From positions 248,001 to 312,000 of the forward strand of contig JASANH010001463.1 in NCBI GenBank assembly GCA_030248295.1: 64,000 bases of DNA. Direction: 5' to 3'. The notes beneath the pieces are model-generated. The model did no database searches. It had not been told where the DNA came from and saw only the letters and a program-made list of their open reading frames with translations. Made by a program: the position numbers and the translations under genes. Shown in pieces: positions 44,901 to 55,400 of this stretch. The DNA is from Mesodorylaimus sp. YZB2_4 (taxonomy: Eukaryota > Nematoda > Enoplea > Dorylaimida > Dorylaimidae). Numbering within the stretch: position 1 is the stretch's first letter; every line of letters begins with the position of its first letter.

Positions 44901-47851
44901 AGTTTCCTCGATTGCACGCTCATTGCCAACGTGTCCACGAACTGCCTGGCATCAAGAAATATGTCCAAAAACGTCCAGAATATCCCTTGTAGGTGATTTA
45001 TTCCTCCTGGTCGAGATGGTCATATTATTTCCCTGCATCAGACATTAGACACCCATCGACCTCATGTTTCAGCCGCCTCTAAATTTGCCTACGATTACTC
45101 TTTTGTCACAAGAAAGTAGTCAATTATCATCTTATGCTAAGGGGTGGGTCGTAACAGATATTCCAGCGAAAAAGGATTTGAATGAAAAGAGGCTCACACG
45201 CAAAAACTGTAGCTTTGAGCGGGGATCGAGCCCGCGCCTGTTGGATTACCACAAGTCCAGCTTACTAACCACAAGGCACGTACCCCTGGGAGCGGGTGTT
45301 TGGGTTCGAAAAAACCCCATCCCCATTCCCATTCCACAGAAAGTGTGTCCACATAAATTTTGACCTTCGTCGATCAAGCCCCTGAAACACTGCACCATAT
45401 CACGGGATCATACTGCAGGTTATCATGCACATCCTTCACATTGGCTGTTCTACTACCATGCTCCATAGTCCTGAATACCCAGCAGAGTGTGACAGCTCAT
45501 TTGCATTCACTACACCCTAAGCCGCCAGCAGTTTCTTGAAATGCACACTTTCAACACTCCTTAGTCCCTATCTGTTACGAAAAGTAGTCTAATTAGAGAG
45601 AAAACAGTCGATCCTTTTCCCCTTTCCCTCCATCAATGCACTTGAGTACACATCTAGCCACCTGATTCCATGAGGTTTTCTCAGGTTGATCGAACAAGTT
45701 CGTTTATAGCAGATCCAGCAGAAAGTAGGAAATAAGTATCTCCTGCACATTGCATGAAGGACATGGCGAGGGCGATGCTGAGAAACATCAACCTGCGGGT
45801 TAATGTTTCAGCCTGTTTTCGTACAGCAACCCGTTTGAAATAGGCCCCTGGGTGTTCGGCGAGCCCCATCCGCCCCAACCTGCACACAGCACACCAAGGA
45901 TACCGCCATACCTTTAAGCTCTCGTCCGTGTTCCTCGACGGCTGATGCGCCTTGCCCATGCCTTGACCGTGAGCCTTCAACCATTTGCCAGCCATGTCCA
46001 CGGCCGCTCGAAAATCGCCCGATTCCACCAACTCCAACAAAGTGGGAATATTCACTTGTTGCTGACTGGTCGCCGATCGATGGCCCCGTCTGTACGGTGA
46101 CAACACGGACGGATCATCCCCGCAGTACTTCTTCAGAAGATCGATTCCCGGGTCGCCCTGAAACAGCAACAGTTACTTCCCATGCCATTGCAACCTTGCC
46201 ATGCAGGCGTAGGAGACGAAGTCGGCAGGATAAAAACTTAGGCTGGAGTAGGCGAGTCTTGCGAGTATACCTACGGCTGAAACATAAATTCGAGGGGTTC
46301 GTCTACCAGCCAGGGGAGATCGAGTACTCTCTTACTCGCCAAAGCCCGCCGGCAGAGGGTTATTACTCTCCCCAGGTAGACATCAGACCCGTTCGTTTGC
46401 TGTTTCAGCCGCTTTAAATTCCCCAGAAAATACTATTTTCCCATCCCCAGTGCATTTCTCATTAGTTGGGCCTGTTCCACAGCTGGTACTCCATCGCAGC
46501 CCGGTTTCAGGACTGGTAATCGTAGCTTCTCTTATAAACTGCATACACGCACCCCCCCCCCCCCCTAGCGGAAGAGAGTTTTTTGACTCGAACAACTTTC
46601 TCCTATGCACTTCATTTCATGCTGCAAGGTGGCGCTTGTGAATCAGCGCGGCCACGACTACTAGTCCTGATTCGTGAAACATGGACCTCATTTCGTTGCG
46701 GTCACAAACATTCAATTCGCCCCCGCCCGTCTCTGTGACGTTGTACGTATGGCAGAAGTGCCTGACCGTGAGTCACAAAATAGACGGGGAGAAAGGCAAA
46801 GGCATTTCCTCTCAAGACCCTCCCCCTAGCACCGTCAGACCACGCGTAAGACAGGCTATGGAGTCGGCAGCGTTTCTCTCGGTGATCGGTCTCCCAGAGA
46901 CCGATAGAAACAGTGGCACATCAACCAGTTGGGTTGATGCTTCACCTTGGATTACTAGAGGTCGGATACTACTGCTGATCGTGTTTTACGCGGAGTGCGT
47001 GAACTACCCGCAGCCTTGCCCTGCCAATGGTCAATCTCTTGACCACTGGCAGGGCAAGGCCTCCAAGATAGGGACCCCAGCCATGGTCAACCAAGTGCAC
47101 GCTTCACCCTACCATACCCCTGAAATCTGACAAAGCATGCTCCCCTCTACCCCTACGATAACGAATTCAAAGAACTTGTGATACATCCCTCATCTCCTAT
47201 TCTCCAAGTTCAAATTTAAACATGGCGGGAAAATTAAACTACATCAAATATATACCTTACCAACGATTCGTCGATCATGATTCCCGGCATGGTATAACAA
47301 ATTCGACCATCCCCATTCGGTGGCAATAACGACAACGTTTCGCGCGTCTTGGCACTCGCTATCCACATGCAATAAGCACTATTCGATGACCCACCAGCCA
47401 CAATTTTATATTTCTCCATCGTTTCGCCAACCATAGGCGATACACCTTTCTCAAAAGCCGCTGCGGCCGGCGATGACGAACTGCGATCAGCGAACAAAGT
47501 TGCCGCCAATGGTAATTTCTCCGCCTCCCCTCCCTCCACCATTATCAATTCCTCCGACGTCGAACAATGCCTTTCCAATTGATGAATCACATCCCGAATC
47601 AATTGATCACCTTCCCCCGCCACCATCGATTTCTCCGCCCCCTCCTCCACCACCGCCGCCTGCTGGAAGGTCGTGTCCGGCGGACTACTGCACACACCAC
47701 TCGACTGACCAGACGCCAAATTAGAACTCTCAAATTCACCACCCACCGGGCCCGCATTCAACAAACTATCGTCCAGTTGACCCCTCACTCGTTCCTCGCT
47801 CGCCAGCGGATACTCGTCCTCCAAATTCACCACACTCACCACAGGATCCAT
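38978..47851 (-). CDS. TRAPPC12: trafficking protein particle complex subunit 12
   Basis: This is a TPR-containing subunit of TRAPPIII, a tethering and Rab-exchange complex in ER-Golgi transport and autophagy. Eight exons join in phase: 47261-47851, 45912-46157, 42343-42481, 42175-42287, 39853-39966, 39616-39797, 39280-39367 and 38978-39223, giving 572 residues. That is shorter than human because the acidic N-terminus is reduced. Diagnostic stretches are AFGNLDGPDLYYEYYPETHK, GSMVPFSMRLLHAELPWLIG, KARHALARCLLAMKDFRLAS, NNAAVSLLYLGRLDEAVKTL and CTLYELESARSTQKK, ending DGFNAACLKLPS. The acceptor TCATTTCAG ends 2 bases before the ATG, so the leader is spliced on. Intron 2 (42482-45911) contains a complete GST gene on the other strand. 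Intron 4 is filled with repeats. Confidence 0.94.
40525..40860 (+). mobile_element. tRNA-derived SINE, family C
   Basis: A tRNA-like head (GCCGCGGCGGAGCAGCAGTT, GTTCGATCCCCAGTGATG) leads into GGGTGAGTCGTCCAATGCG, CCCGCCATCGCCCGAGGAAG and GGATGCCCTCGCGTGGAGG. A reverse-oriented relative lies at 62250-62580. It sits in TRAPPC12 intron 4. Confidence 0.65.
40870..41212. repeat. dispersed repeat R, copy 2 (inverted)
   Basis: This is the inverted counterpart of 11855-12180: GATCTGATCGCGTGTGAGAC, then GAGTTGCATGACTGTTTATA and CCTGCTGGACCTGAGGTGGG, to CCTTGCCCATACTTG. It is followed directly by the repeat at 41213. Confidence 0.65.
41213..41998. repeat. inverted repeat D plus tRNA-like SINE
   Basis: GCTGGTCACCTCACGGCCTC at 41213 is repeated inverted, ending at about 41703, so two copies face each other across about 300 bases. 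From 41690 to 41998 a minus-oriented tRNA-like unit ends in a head read as GTGACTCAGTTGGTCAAGGC on the minus strand, similar to 4984. All of this is within TRAPPC12 intron 4. Confidence 0.55.
43521..44992 (+). CDS. glutathione S-transferase, sigma-like
   Basis: This enzyme conjugates glutathione to electrophiles or isomerises prostaglandin-like substrates in the cytosol. Five exons (43521-43656, 44294-44416, 44476-44606, 44661-44759, 44822-44992) join in phase to give 219 residues. The thioredoxin-like domain starts VHYKLHYFPARGRGDFIRYI with catalytic Tyr8. It continues through MPLGVIPVLELDDGRQLSQS (cis-Pro and glutathione-binding QS) and LAIARYLAKQHG. The helical C-terminal domain includes DRTWFCGQKIHWSDLVIAEF and PGIKKYVQKRPEYPL. 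Sequence layout and the tyrosine fit the sigma class. The whole gene lies within intron 2 of TRAPPC12 on the opposite strand, so transcription of the two genes overlaps. Introns 1 (637 bases) and the flanks contain repeats. Third codon positions are C/G-rich. Confidence 0.93.
45205..45290 (-). mobile_element. tRNA-derived SINE, family F
   Basis: The minus strand reads a tRNA-like unit ending GCGCGGGCTCGATCCCCGCTC followed by AAAGCTACAGTTTTTG. It belongs with the copies at 10622, 60575 and 63800. Confidence 0.55.
46200..46350 (+). mobile_element. SINE family B copy
   Basis: It contains ATGCAGGCGTAGGAGACGAA, GTCTTGCGAGTATACCTACG, a degenerate palindromic core at 46275-46311 and CAGGGGAGATCGAGTACTCT. 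It is in TRAPPC12 intron 1, antisense. Confidence 0.6.
47013..47060. repeat. 22-bp-arm hairpin
   Basis: GCCTTGCCCTGCCAATGG on the left and CCACTGGCAGGGCAAGGC on the right, together with TCAA and TTGA, form a stem of 22 pairs with one mismatch and a 4-base loop. It lies in TRAPPC12 intron 1. A processed-hairpin RNA is conceivable, but arms this close to perfect and a loop this short fit a palindromic repeat better. Confidence 0.5.
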
Positions 47852-48029
47852 ATCTGAAATGACCATCCAAACCTCAAATTCCAAAACCAAAAAACCAAAA
47901 CATTTCAGCGTTTTCGCATGTCATAAAATCAAATATCAATCCAAGAATTATTTTACTCACAAAACGTACATTACCCAATGCTGTATAAAAAAACCAGGAA
48001 ATTTCACTCACATTCAGTCGCACATAAAC

Positions 48030-49755
48030 TCAGTTACTATTTGACATAGCCGAATTACTGGCACTATTTGTAGAACTCCCACTGACCACGCTATTATCAT
48101 TCGATTTTGTCTCCATCGAGTGTTGCGATCGCTGAGTGCGTACGAATTGAGCATACGCTTTCACGGCCTGCGTATCATTCGGGGCAGCAATCTTCAATAA
48201 TTGCCTCAACGTATGATTTTCTGCTTGTAATCTGGCCAATTCTTCCTGGTCTTTCAACGACGAATCCTCGCCCAGTTTCAAGCACGAACCAAACATGTGC
48301 CCGAATTCCACCAATTTATTTAAATCTTCTCCACTACAATTAGTCTGAAAAAACCTCTTCGTTTTCCTTAATCTCCCAAAAACACTATCCCAACTTACTC
48401 TAGCCACCTCCACCGATTTCTCGGCAATTTTTTGCACCCAGTTCATTTGGACCATTTGCAATACTTGCTGACGATACCGCAACATAATTAAATCCAACGC
48501 CGCTTGATGTTCTTCCAACGCCAATTTTAATTGTCGATTTTCTTCTTGCAACTGCCTGAAAAATTTCAATATTCGTATGTCAGGCACCAAAAAAAAGTGC
48601 TTTACCTAATTTGGCGATTTTCCTGTTGTAAACTGTGCACCAGAGCCGAACGTGGTCGTTGATGACAGACTTCGTTCAATTCGTGAAGATCCTCTTGATA
48701 CTGAAAAAGAATAACATTGAATGAATAGCTATCAAAGAGGCAGCTCTAAACTCTATTTTCAGGGTTCTCACGCACTAAAAAAATTGAAAAAAAGGCTGTT
48801 TAGGCTACTAATAAAAAACAAATTCAAAAAATTTTCGTAATGATGATAAATATTTGACGCGGACGACGTAAGACTCTACCTTCCAAGTTCAAAGTTCGGA
48901 CTAAAAGGACGACGCTGGTCGCGATAGCGCACGCAAATTGGAGTTTTTTTGGGCAGAGAATCCAGAATTACAGGGTTTTTTCATGGAGAGGACTGAAAAT
49001 CAGGGTTTTTCAGGACATTGTATTTTATATGCTCATCGTCAAACCACATTTAATACATGTGTTTCTGAAACCATATTTTACACATCTTTTCCTGAAACCA
49101 TATGTTACACACCTTTTACCAGAAGCATATTTTTAACATCTGCTTTTCTAAAACAATGTTATGAACAGCAGCTTTTCTCGAAACAATATTCCTACACAAA
49201 GTTTTCTAAATCCATATTTCACATCTTTGATTCTGAAACCCTGCATTACATACTTGATTGTCAAAAAATATTTTACACACCTGCTTTTCTGAAACCCTTT
49301 TTTACACATCCTTTTTCTAAAACCATTTTTCAGAAGCTATATTTTGCTCACTTTTTTCTGAAACTACATTTTGCACACCCATATTTGACTTTCTAAATCA
49401 CACACTCTATGCTTATCTAAACCCTATTATACACCCATTCATCTGAGCCTATATTTTTCGCGTGACACATTCCACAGCACAAATCAAGTACTTCCTCATT
49501 ACATCCTGATCCTGAAGTTTCAGCTTACCTTGCCACCAGACAGCGGTGGAGCATCAACACTCTTTCATACTTTGAGTAAAATATGGTTTCAGATACGGGT
49601 GACTGCCCACTCACCTCTTTCATACAATTGATACGTTCGTTCAATGTTTGCGACTGCGCCAACAGCGTATCGGTCAATTTGTCCTGATCATGCAGGCGAG
49701 TCACGAGCGCACGAGCTTCCGCCAATAATTGCTGACCCAAGCCCACTCCAGCCAT
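48030..49755 (-). CDS. FGFR1OP2/SIKE family coiled-coil protein, STRIPAK component
   Basis: Members of this family bind the STRIPAK phosphatase-kinase complex through SLMAP; vertebrates have two, FGFR1OP2 and SIKE1. Four exons (49615-49755, 48606-48700, 48399-48555, 48030-48344) join in phase to give 235 residues, close to the human proteins. The match is clear: EARALVTRLHDQDKLTDTLL, NERINCMKEYQEDLHELNEV, HQRPRSALVHSLQQENRQIR, QLQEENRQLKLALEEHQAAL, DLIMLRYRQQVLQMV and LARLQAENHTLRQLLKI. Nearly all of it is heptad coiled coil; the last 30 residues are Ser/Asn-rich. The start is the first ATG, 13 bases after an acceptor. UBE2S precedes it and TRAPPC12 follows, both on the same strand. Confidence 0.93.
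49020..49410. repeat. degenerate minisatellite, ~30-base unit
   Basis: About a dozen diverged units of the form TTTTCTGAAACCATATTTTA with CACACC or CACATC spacers run in one direction. The array occupies the middle of the first coding intron of the FGFR1OP2/SIKE gene. The translated frame over it is low-complexity and not a gene. Confidence 0.75.
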
Positions 49756-49870
49756 CACTTCGATTTTGCTGAAAAGCTCACACAAATGTTTTGCACTTCC
49801 ACACATAAAAAGAAGCATAAAAAGCGATATTCGCTTCAAAATCAAACTTTAAACCCTCAAAAAATTAAAT

Positions 49871-49876
49871 TTTATT
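49871..49876 (-). terminator. poly(A) signal of UBE2S
   Basis: AATAAA on the minus strand lies about 150 bases after the UBE2S stop and about 102 bases before the acceptor preceding the next start codon. Confidence 0.7.
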
Positions 49877-50024
49877 GTCGAAAAGCATACATAAAAGAAG
49901 CCTTCACGGTTGGATGCACGTAGGAGAAAAAATGCGATAATTGACACACTGATGAGTATATGATCAAACCGATCAAAATGATTACTTTCTGACTCAAGGA
50001 GGCGAAAAAAATACGAAACAAACT

Positions 50025-51093
50025 TTACAGCCGTTTCAACATTTTCTTCGATCTTTCTTTCGCTTTTTTTGCCAAAAGTTGTTTTTGATCGTCACCATTC
50101 GCCGAAGACGAATCGCACGCTGACTGGTCATCCGAGGCCGGCCTTTTTTGAACGAAAGAGACAGCCTTGGTGCCCTCGGAATCTCCTTTCTTCGATGACT
50201 AGAAATTAAAGAAAATTTGTAATGGCTGGATAAAAATGACGAAAGATTTCTTACCGACGACGCTTCAAGATCTTTCGACGGGCGAGCGTGAATTTCAGTC
50301 ATCATTTTCGCTCTTTTCGCGTATTCATCGTATTGTTCCAACAACAATTTCCCAGCTTCCTCGTTCAACGCCGATTCCGCATTTGGTACAATTAAAAGAC
50401 ATTTTATAGTCTTAAAAAGACAAAATCGTATTGAAAACTTAAAAAAAGGAGCTAAAATATATTTACCAATAAAATATGCCGAATACCATATTCAGGTTTC
50501 CAATCTTTTTTCAACGTATTCACGCAAATCTCACCGCTCGTCGGTGCCACATTCGGATGGAAAATTCGTGTCAGAAAATAACCGCGAGGAGGAGATTGTG
50601 GAAAATCCTTTGGTATCGATAGCTTAATACGAAAATGACCACCAGCGTACGGTGTACCAGCTGCAAAAACAACGCAACATCATCAACCCGAGTAACTTGT
50701 GTAGACTTCCTTATTGGAACGGGGCCCTGCATAGAGCGACAGTCGTGTAGACTGCTATACCAATTGGAAAAAGGCCAGCAACTGCTAGCCTGACACACAA
50801 AACTTTCCACCCAAATTGCTACGAACTCCTCGCATCCAAATCATCGAACCATAAACGAAAAAGCAACTTACCAGGCCCTTCGACGATACATTGCACATCG
50901 GTGATATCATTGTCATTGACCAGTAGGCTTATGTTTTCCAGAGGTTCTTCGGTTATTTCTTTCAATTCTTTGCTGACGCGGCGAATCACGTCGGAAGAAA
51001 AATGAAGGTTTTCCGAATTCTACAACAAAAGTCTCTAATTTTAAAACTTGCAAAAAGAAACGCCATAAACATTACCGATGATGAAAATGCCAT
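50025..51093 (-). CDS. UBE2S: ubiquitin-conjugating enzyme E2 S
   Basis: UBE2S elongates Lys11-linked ubiquitin chains on substrates of the anaphase-promoting complex in mitosis. Five exons (51076-51093, 50872-51019, 50467-50660, 50255-50410, 50025-50198) join in phase to give 229 residues (human 222). The UBC fold is complete: [40 protein letters not shown], then GEICVN with catalytic Cys101. Next are [40 protein letters not shown] and [14 protein letters not shown]. The Lys-rich tail ends KKMLKRL, matching the C-terminal LR-type peptide used to dock on the APC. Exon 1 codes only six residues and is assigned from its strong donor and phase. The divergent KIAA0232 homologue starts 1.35 kb away. 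Confidence 0.95.
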
Positions 51094-52442
51094 TTCTGAT
51101 CCAAGTTTCCTATTAAGTCGACTTCTTCTACAAAATAAATATAGAAAAATATTTTCTTACAAAGAAAGCAACGAAGAAAGAAAAGAAAAGAAAAGATGGG
51201 AACTTTCCTTCCTCCACCCAAAAACCAAAACGCGTCCTTTCCAATTTATCGATCAGTTTCCCCAGTCACTACAGTAGGATAAGTTTCAGTTGTAAGATTG
51301 ATCTTTTTATTAAAAATCAAAGTCAAATCAAGAGTAAAATGCGTTCAAAAATACATCTCGAATTTGCAATTATTATTTGTCAAAGAATTTATTATTGGTA
51401 ATTGAAAACGTTGAAAAGAGCTTCAGCCTGAATCCAAAACAATTCTTTAAGACGCGCTCAGCGTTGCGGAACTTTGCAGCCCTCGTGCTCTTCTCTCGTC
51501 CGAAAATTCCATCTTTTCATTGCGCGTCTTCAAAATTTTTTTGCAGTTTTTATTAGCTAATTGATATTTCTCAAAATTGTACATCTTGTAAACTAATTTT
51601 TTAGTGCAACTGTGTTTCTTTGCGTTGATAAAAAGTTGTTTTCATTTATCTTTTGTGAGCACGTAGCTTAGCGGTGAATATGTAATGTGGGCGGGAGAAA
51701 CGTCGGCCAGACGTCTGGTGTCGTAATAGTCTAGGTGTCTGCGCATAAGTTATTTTATCCTTTTTGACGGACTAGCAGTTTTGCTTTCCTGAGTTTAAAA
51801 TTTCCCGTTTAATCGCTTATCAAGTTGTGACCTCGGAAATGTTTTTAGATGCTCGCTTTCACAGTCGTTGGGGTGGTCAAAGGTGGCCACGGTGGATTTT
51901 ATTATTGAACGTCGATACTAACCGACTGTGATGGGCTGCTTCCAATAGAGGTCAACCCCGCTTCAAAAGCCCTTTAAAGGGTGGGGTGCCCTAAACGGGC
52001 TGCTCTGATTGGGGTTGCCTTCTCGGCCGTCTCAATAAACTTTTGCGCTTGTAGTGGTGCATTTGTTATTTCTCGAGTGCTTCGCTGTATTTGATTTGTA
52101 GTCTCTGCGTATTGGTCTGATCACTTTCCTTGCATCCATATTCTGTCTGTTCGCACCGTTATTTCGTCTCGTAGTCAATTGTGGTTTATCGATATTTCAA
52201 CTGCTTCTAAAATTGCTTCGAATCCTTCTTCGTGTTCCGAACAAGGCGGCGCGATCGACGACAGTGGGGAAAATGGAAGTGGATATTTGTCGTTGTCGTC
52301 GATACGCCGCCATTGGTTGATTACTTGGTTCATTTTGGCTTTTAGTCCTATCGTACCCAGTTCGTCCTTTGATACTAGTTCATCCGGTACAACGCGAAAT
52401 TTCGCTCGAAATTTTCAAGGCGACCAAGAAGTCATAGCGCCA
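51094..52442. promoter_or_regulatory. divergent intergenic interval, UBE2S / KIAA0232 homologue
   Basis: 1.35 kb separates the two start codons. 51655-51720 contains a tRNA-like fragment (A box TAGCTTAGCGG, as in SINE family A). From 52179 to 52442 the frame of the downstream gene is open but has no ATG, so it is more likely 5' UTR. No core promoter motif is certain. Confidence 0.4.
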
Positions 52443-55400
52443 ATGGAAGACAAAACAACGTCCGCCTCGGCAGCCAATGACTCTGGTTTCGCGCAATCGA
52501 ACGGGAGCGACGGGGATTTAGGAACGGTGGCATTGGGTGTTGGTGATGGTGGTAACGTCGATTTTTGTGGTGGCGGGAAAGCGAATATTCAAAATGCGAA
52601 ACCGAGTGCCGTTTCTTGTCCAGCGGCATCGTGGATCGAATTTACGGAATGGCTGGAACGCGGATTGGATGATTATGGTTTAGAACCGACCCTGTATGCT
52701 CGCTGTGTGTTGAGTATACTCAAACAACCAGCGGAACTGGCGGCAGGTAAGCACCGTGTTTATACTCAACTTATTGGCAAAGATTCAAGACCTCTTGTTT
52801 AGACATCAACGTCGAGCATGACGAGGAATGGATACCAACATCGGCCGCCAGTTTCCTCTCCGTCGGCAGTCATCATGCCATTGGAAAGAACAATTCGGCA
52901 CCGTCGTCAAGGAAGAACAGCTTTGGCTCACTCGCTTCCGCCACTGCGGCATCAGCCGCCGCTATTGCGACGATGAAAAAGGATCCTGATACTCGTAAAC
53001 AAGCGTTGTTGGACTGTTTGAAAACGGTGAATAGCAATGAGGTAAGGACACACGCTTGAATTTCTCAGCTTACAATAGCGTTTTTAATGTTTCAGGGTGA
53101 TCTGGGAAAATTCGTTGATGATATCGTTCATCGATACTCGTTGGTATGCAAATCAGGAGTGTTAGGTAAGCCGAAGATGCAATGTGTTTTTCTGCGATTG
53201 TTGACAAAAATTTACACGTTTAATATATATTTTAGGCGAAAAGCAAAACGACAGCGTCGATTCTGGTGTTTGTCCATCTCCAGAGGAAAGTTTTCAAAAG
53301 TAAGTCAAAATAATTTTTGAAATTCGTTTTCGAAAACTTTATATTTTAGCTACGACGAAGCGTTTCCACCATTGGCCACTGATAACTCGTTCGATGGCAG
53401 CAGTACGGATGTGTTTGTTGGAGAAACGGTTGGCATGCGTCCACGCGTGGCTTCGTCGTCGTGGCTAAGTGGAAAGCGTGCAGCCGATGCTCGGATAAAA
53501 TCCACTACTGCAACCTATCGCGGTCTTCCGACGGCGATGGCTGACGATGGCTCAAAGATGGATGACGATCAAGAAGCGACCGTTTGTGCGCAGATCGATG
53601 GTTCGCCAGTGAAACGTCCGAAATTGCTTACAGACTTGCTGGAGAACGAAAGCGGCGGTCGTGCATTGCGCAGTTGTCCAGATTTTATCAACGCATCGTC
53701 CAATACACCATCGGCACCTATGTGCACTGGAAAGCGAGCCACATTTTGTTGCCCCGTTGTGAAGAAACAATCGACGATCCAACATTCGACGTCCGGCGTT
53801 AAAATACCGCCCCGATTCGTCATACCAAAATGTTGGAAAGTTGGTTCGTGGCCGTCGCGTTACGATCCTTCGACGAAACCAGCTGGCGATGTACCATTTT
53901 GGTCGTGTTCCGAATGGTTTTGCACAGTTCATAAACGTCTGGAATTCGGGTTATTGAACGCCAAAATCAACGGCGACACGAAAACGTTGGTAGCGTCGTC
54001 AGCCCCTGTAATGTTAAGTGCGCCTTGTTGCGGCAACGATCGAACAACGTCTGTCACGAATGCGGAATCGAGTGGAATTGGGATGGAAATGGAAATATTC
54101 GAGATCGAACCGCAATTACCACCACAACCACGGCAGCAGCAAGAATGCGAACAGCAGACGAGTCAAGTCGTGCCGGAAATGTTCGATGCTCCGAGATTCA
54201 TTTTGCACATAATTAACGAAGATGATGTTGCGAATAAAGAGAATTGTTATCTTCCTTCAAAGCGTAAGTGAATTTTATCCCTTTTTTTATGTTTTTGTAA
54301 AAATTTTTGTTTTAGAAATGAACAGTCATAATTTGATCGATCAAACAAAGATGGATATATCGCCCGCTTCGGATTGGGCTTCGTTCTTCGATGTTAGTAC
54401 GGCTGACGACTTGTTTACGGCTTCACGAAAGTTAGCAGATGGCCAATATGGGGACGAGAACAATTCACCGTGGGCGGCACCATTGGCGCATTCGGAATTC
54501 TCGTTCGATGCCACGGACGACAATGGCAATGCGGATGTGGTGTCATCGGCCGGCATTCTACTCCCAGTCGATGTCTCGCATTTGGCGAATGGTGGCGGAG
54601 TTGGATTTTGCCTACCAAAGTGCGGTCGTTTTCCATCGGTCACTCAACAACAACAATCGATGCAGCGTCAGCAACCAGTTCTCGCGCCACCAACAACGAC
54701 GGCTGCTGGTCTATTGAGCAATCTGATGGAAACTGATGGCGGTCAAGGGGTAGCTGCCAATGAGAGCGTAAATGCGGCACCGAAACAACAACCTCAGTCA
54801 GTGGCTGTTCCGATCAAGGATAGCACCCACTTCAGACCGATACGGAGCGAATCGATGGAAGATGCGTACTTTCTGAAACCGGGCTTCGATGAATTCTGCG
54901 CAGTAATCGAGAATATCGAAGAATATTACGTGTACCAACATGACGACTCCAATGGCAATACGACTACGGCTCCGATAACACCAACGGTTTTGGCTACGAT
55001 GGCGAAAAAGGCGGAACGACGATCTCTGGCACTGAAATTCCGAGCCTCGAAGCCGGACAAGATGTGTCAGACGGAGGAACATGCTTATGCGTATCAGGAG
55101 ACGAGTGAGGGCGAGCAGAATATGACAGCTTTGTTGGAGCGGTATCGTCAAGAGTTCGAGATATGGGCCTTCCAACCGTCCGAAATAAGGAGCAGTGTGT
55201 GCATGACGAGGTAAGGTGTTTTGGTTTGGTGGGTGGGGCCTTCAAGTTCAACATCGCTGACTAGGTATCCAAGGTAGTGTAGACCCCCCCCTAAAGAATT
55301 TTGGAAAAGTCTTGTAAAGGGAGGCCCTTCTCATTATTTAGACCCCCTGTGCCGCCCGGCAAGGATGTGCAGGTCACGCAGTCTGTGCCCTCCACCTTTA

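Noticed and set aside
48938..49396. 152-codon frame with repeated FLKPFF-like sequence
   Set aside because: It is the minisatellite in the FGFR1OP2/SIKE intron read in one frame.
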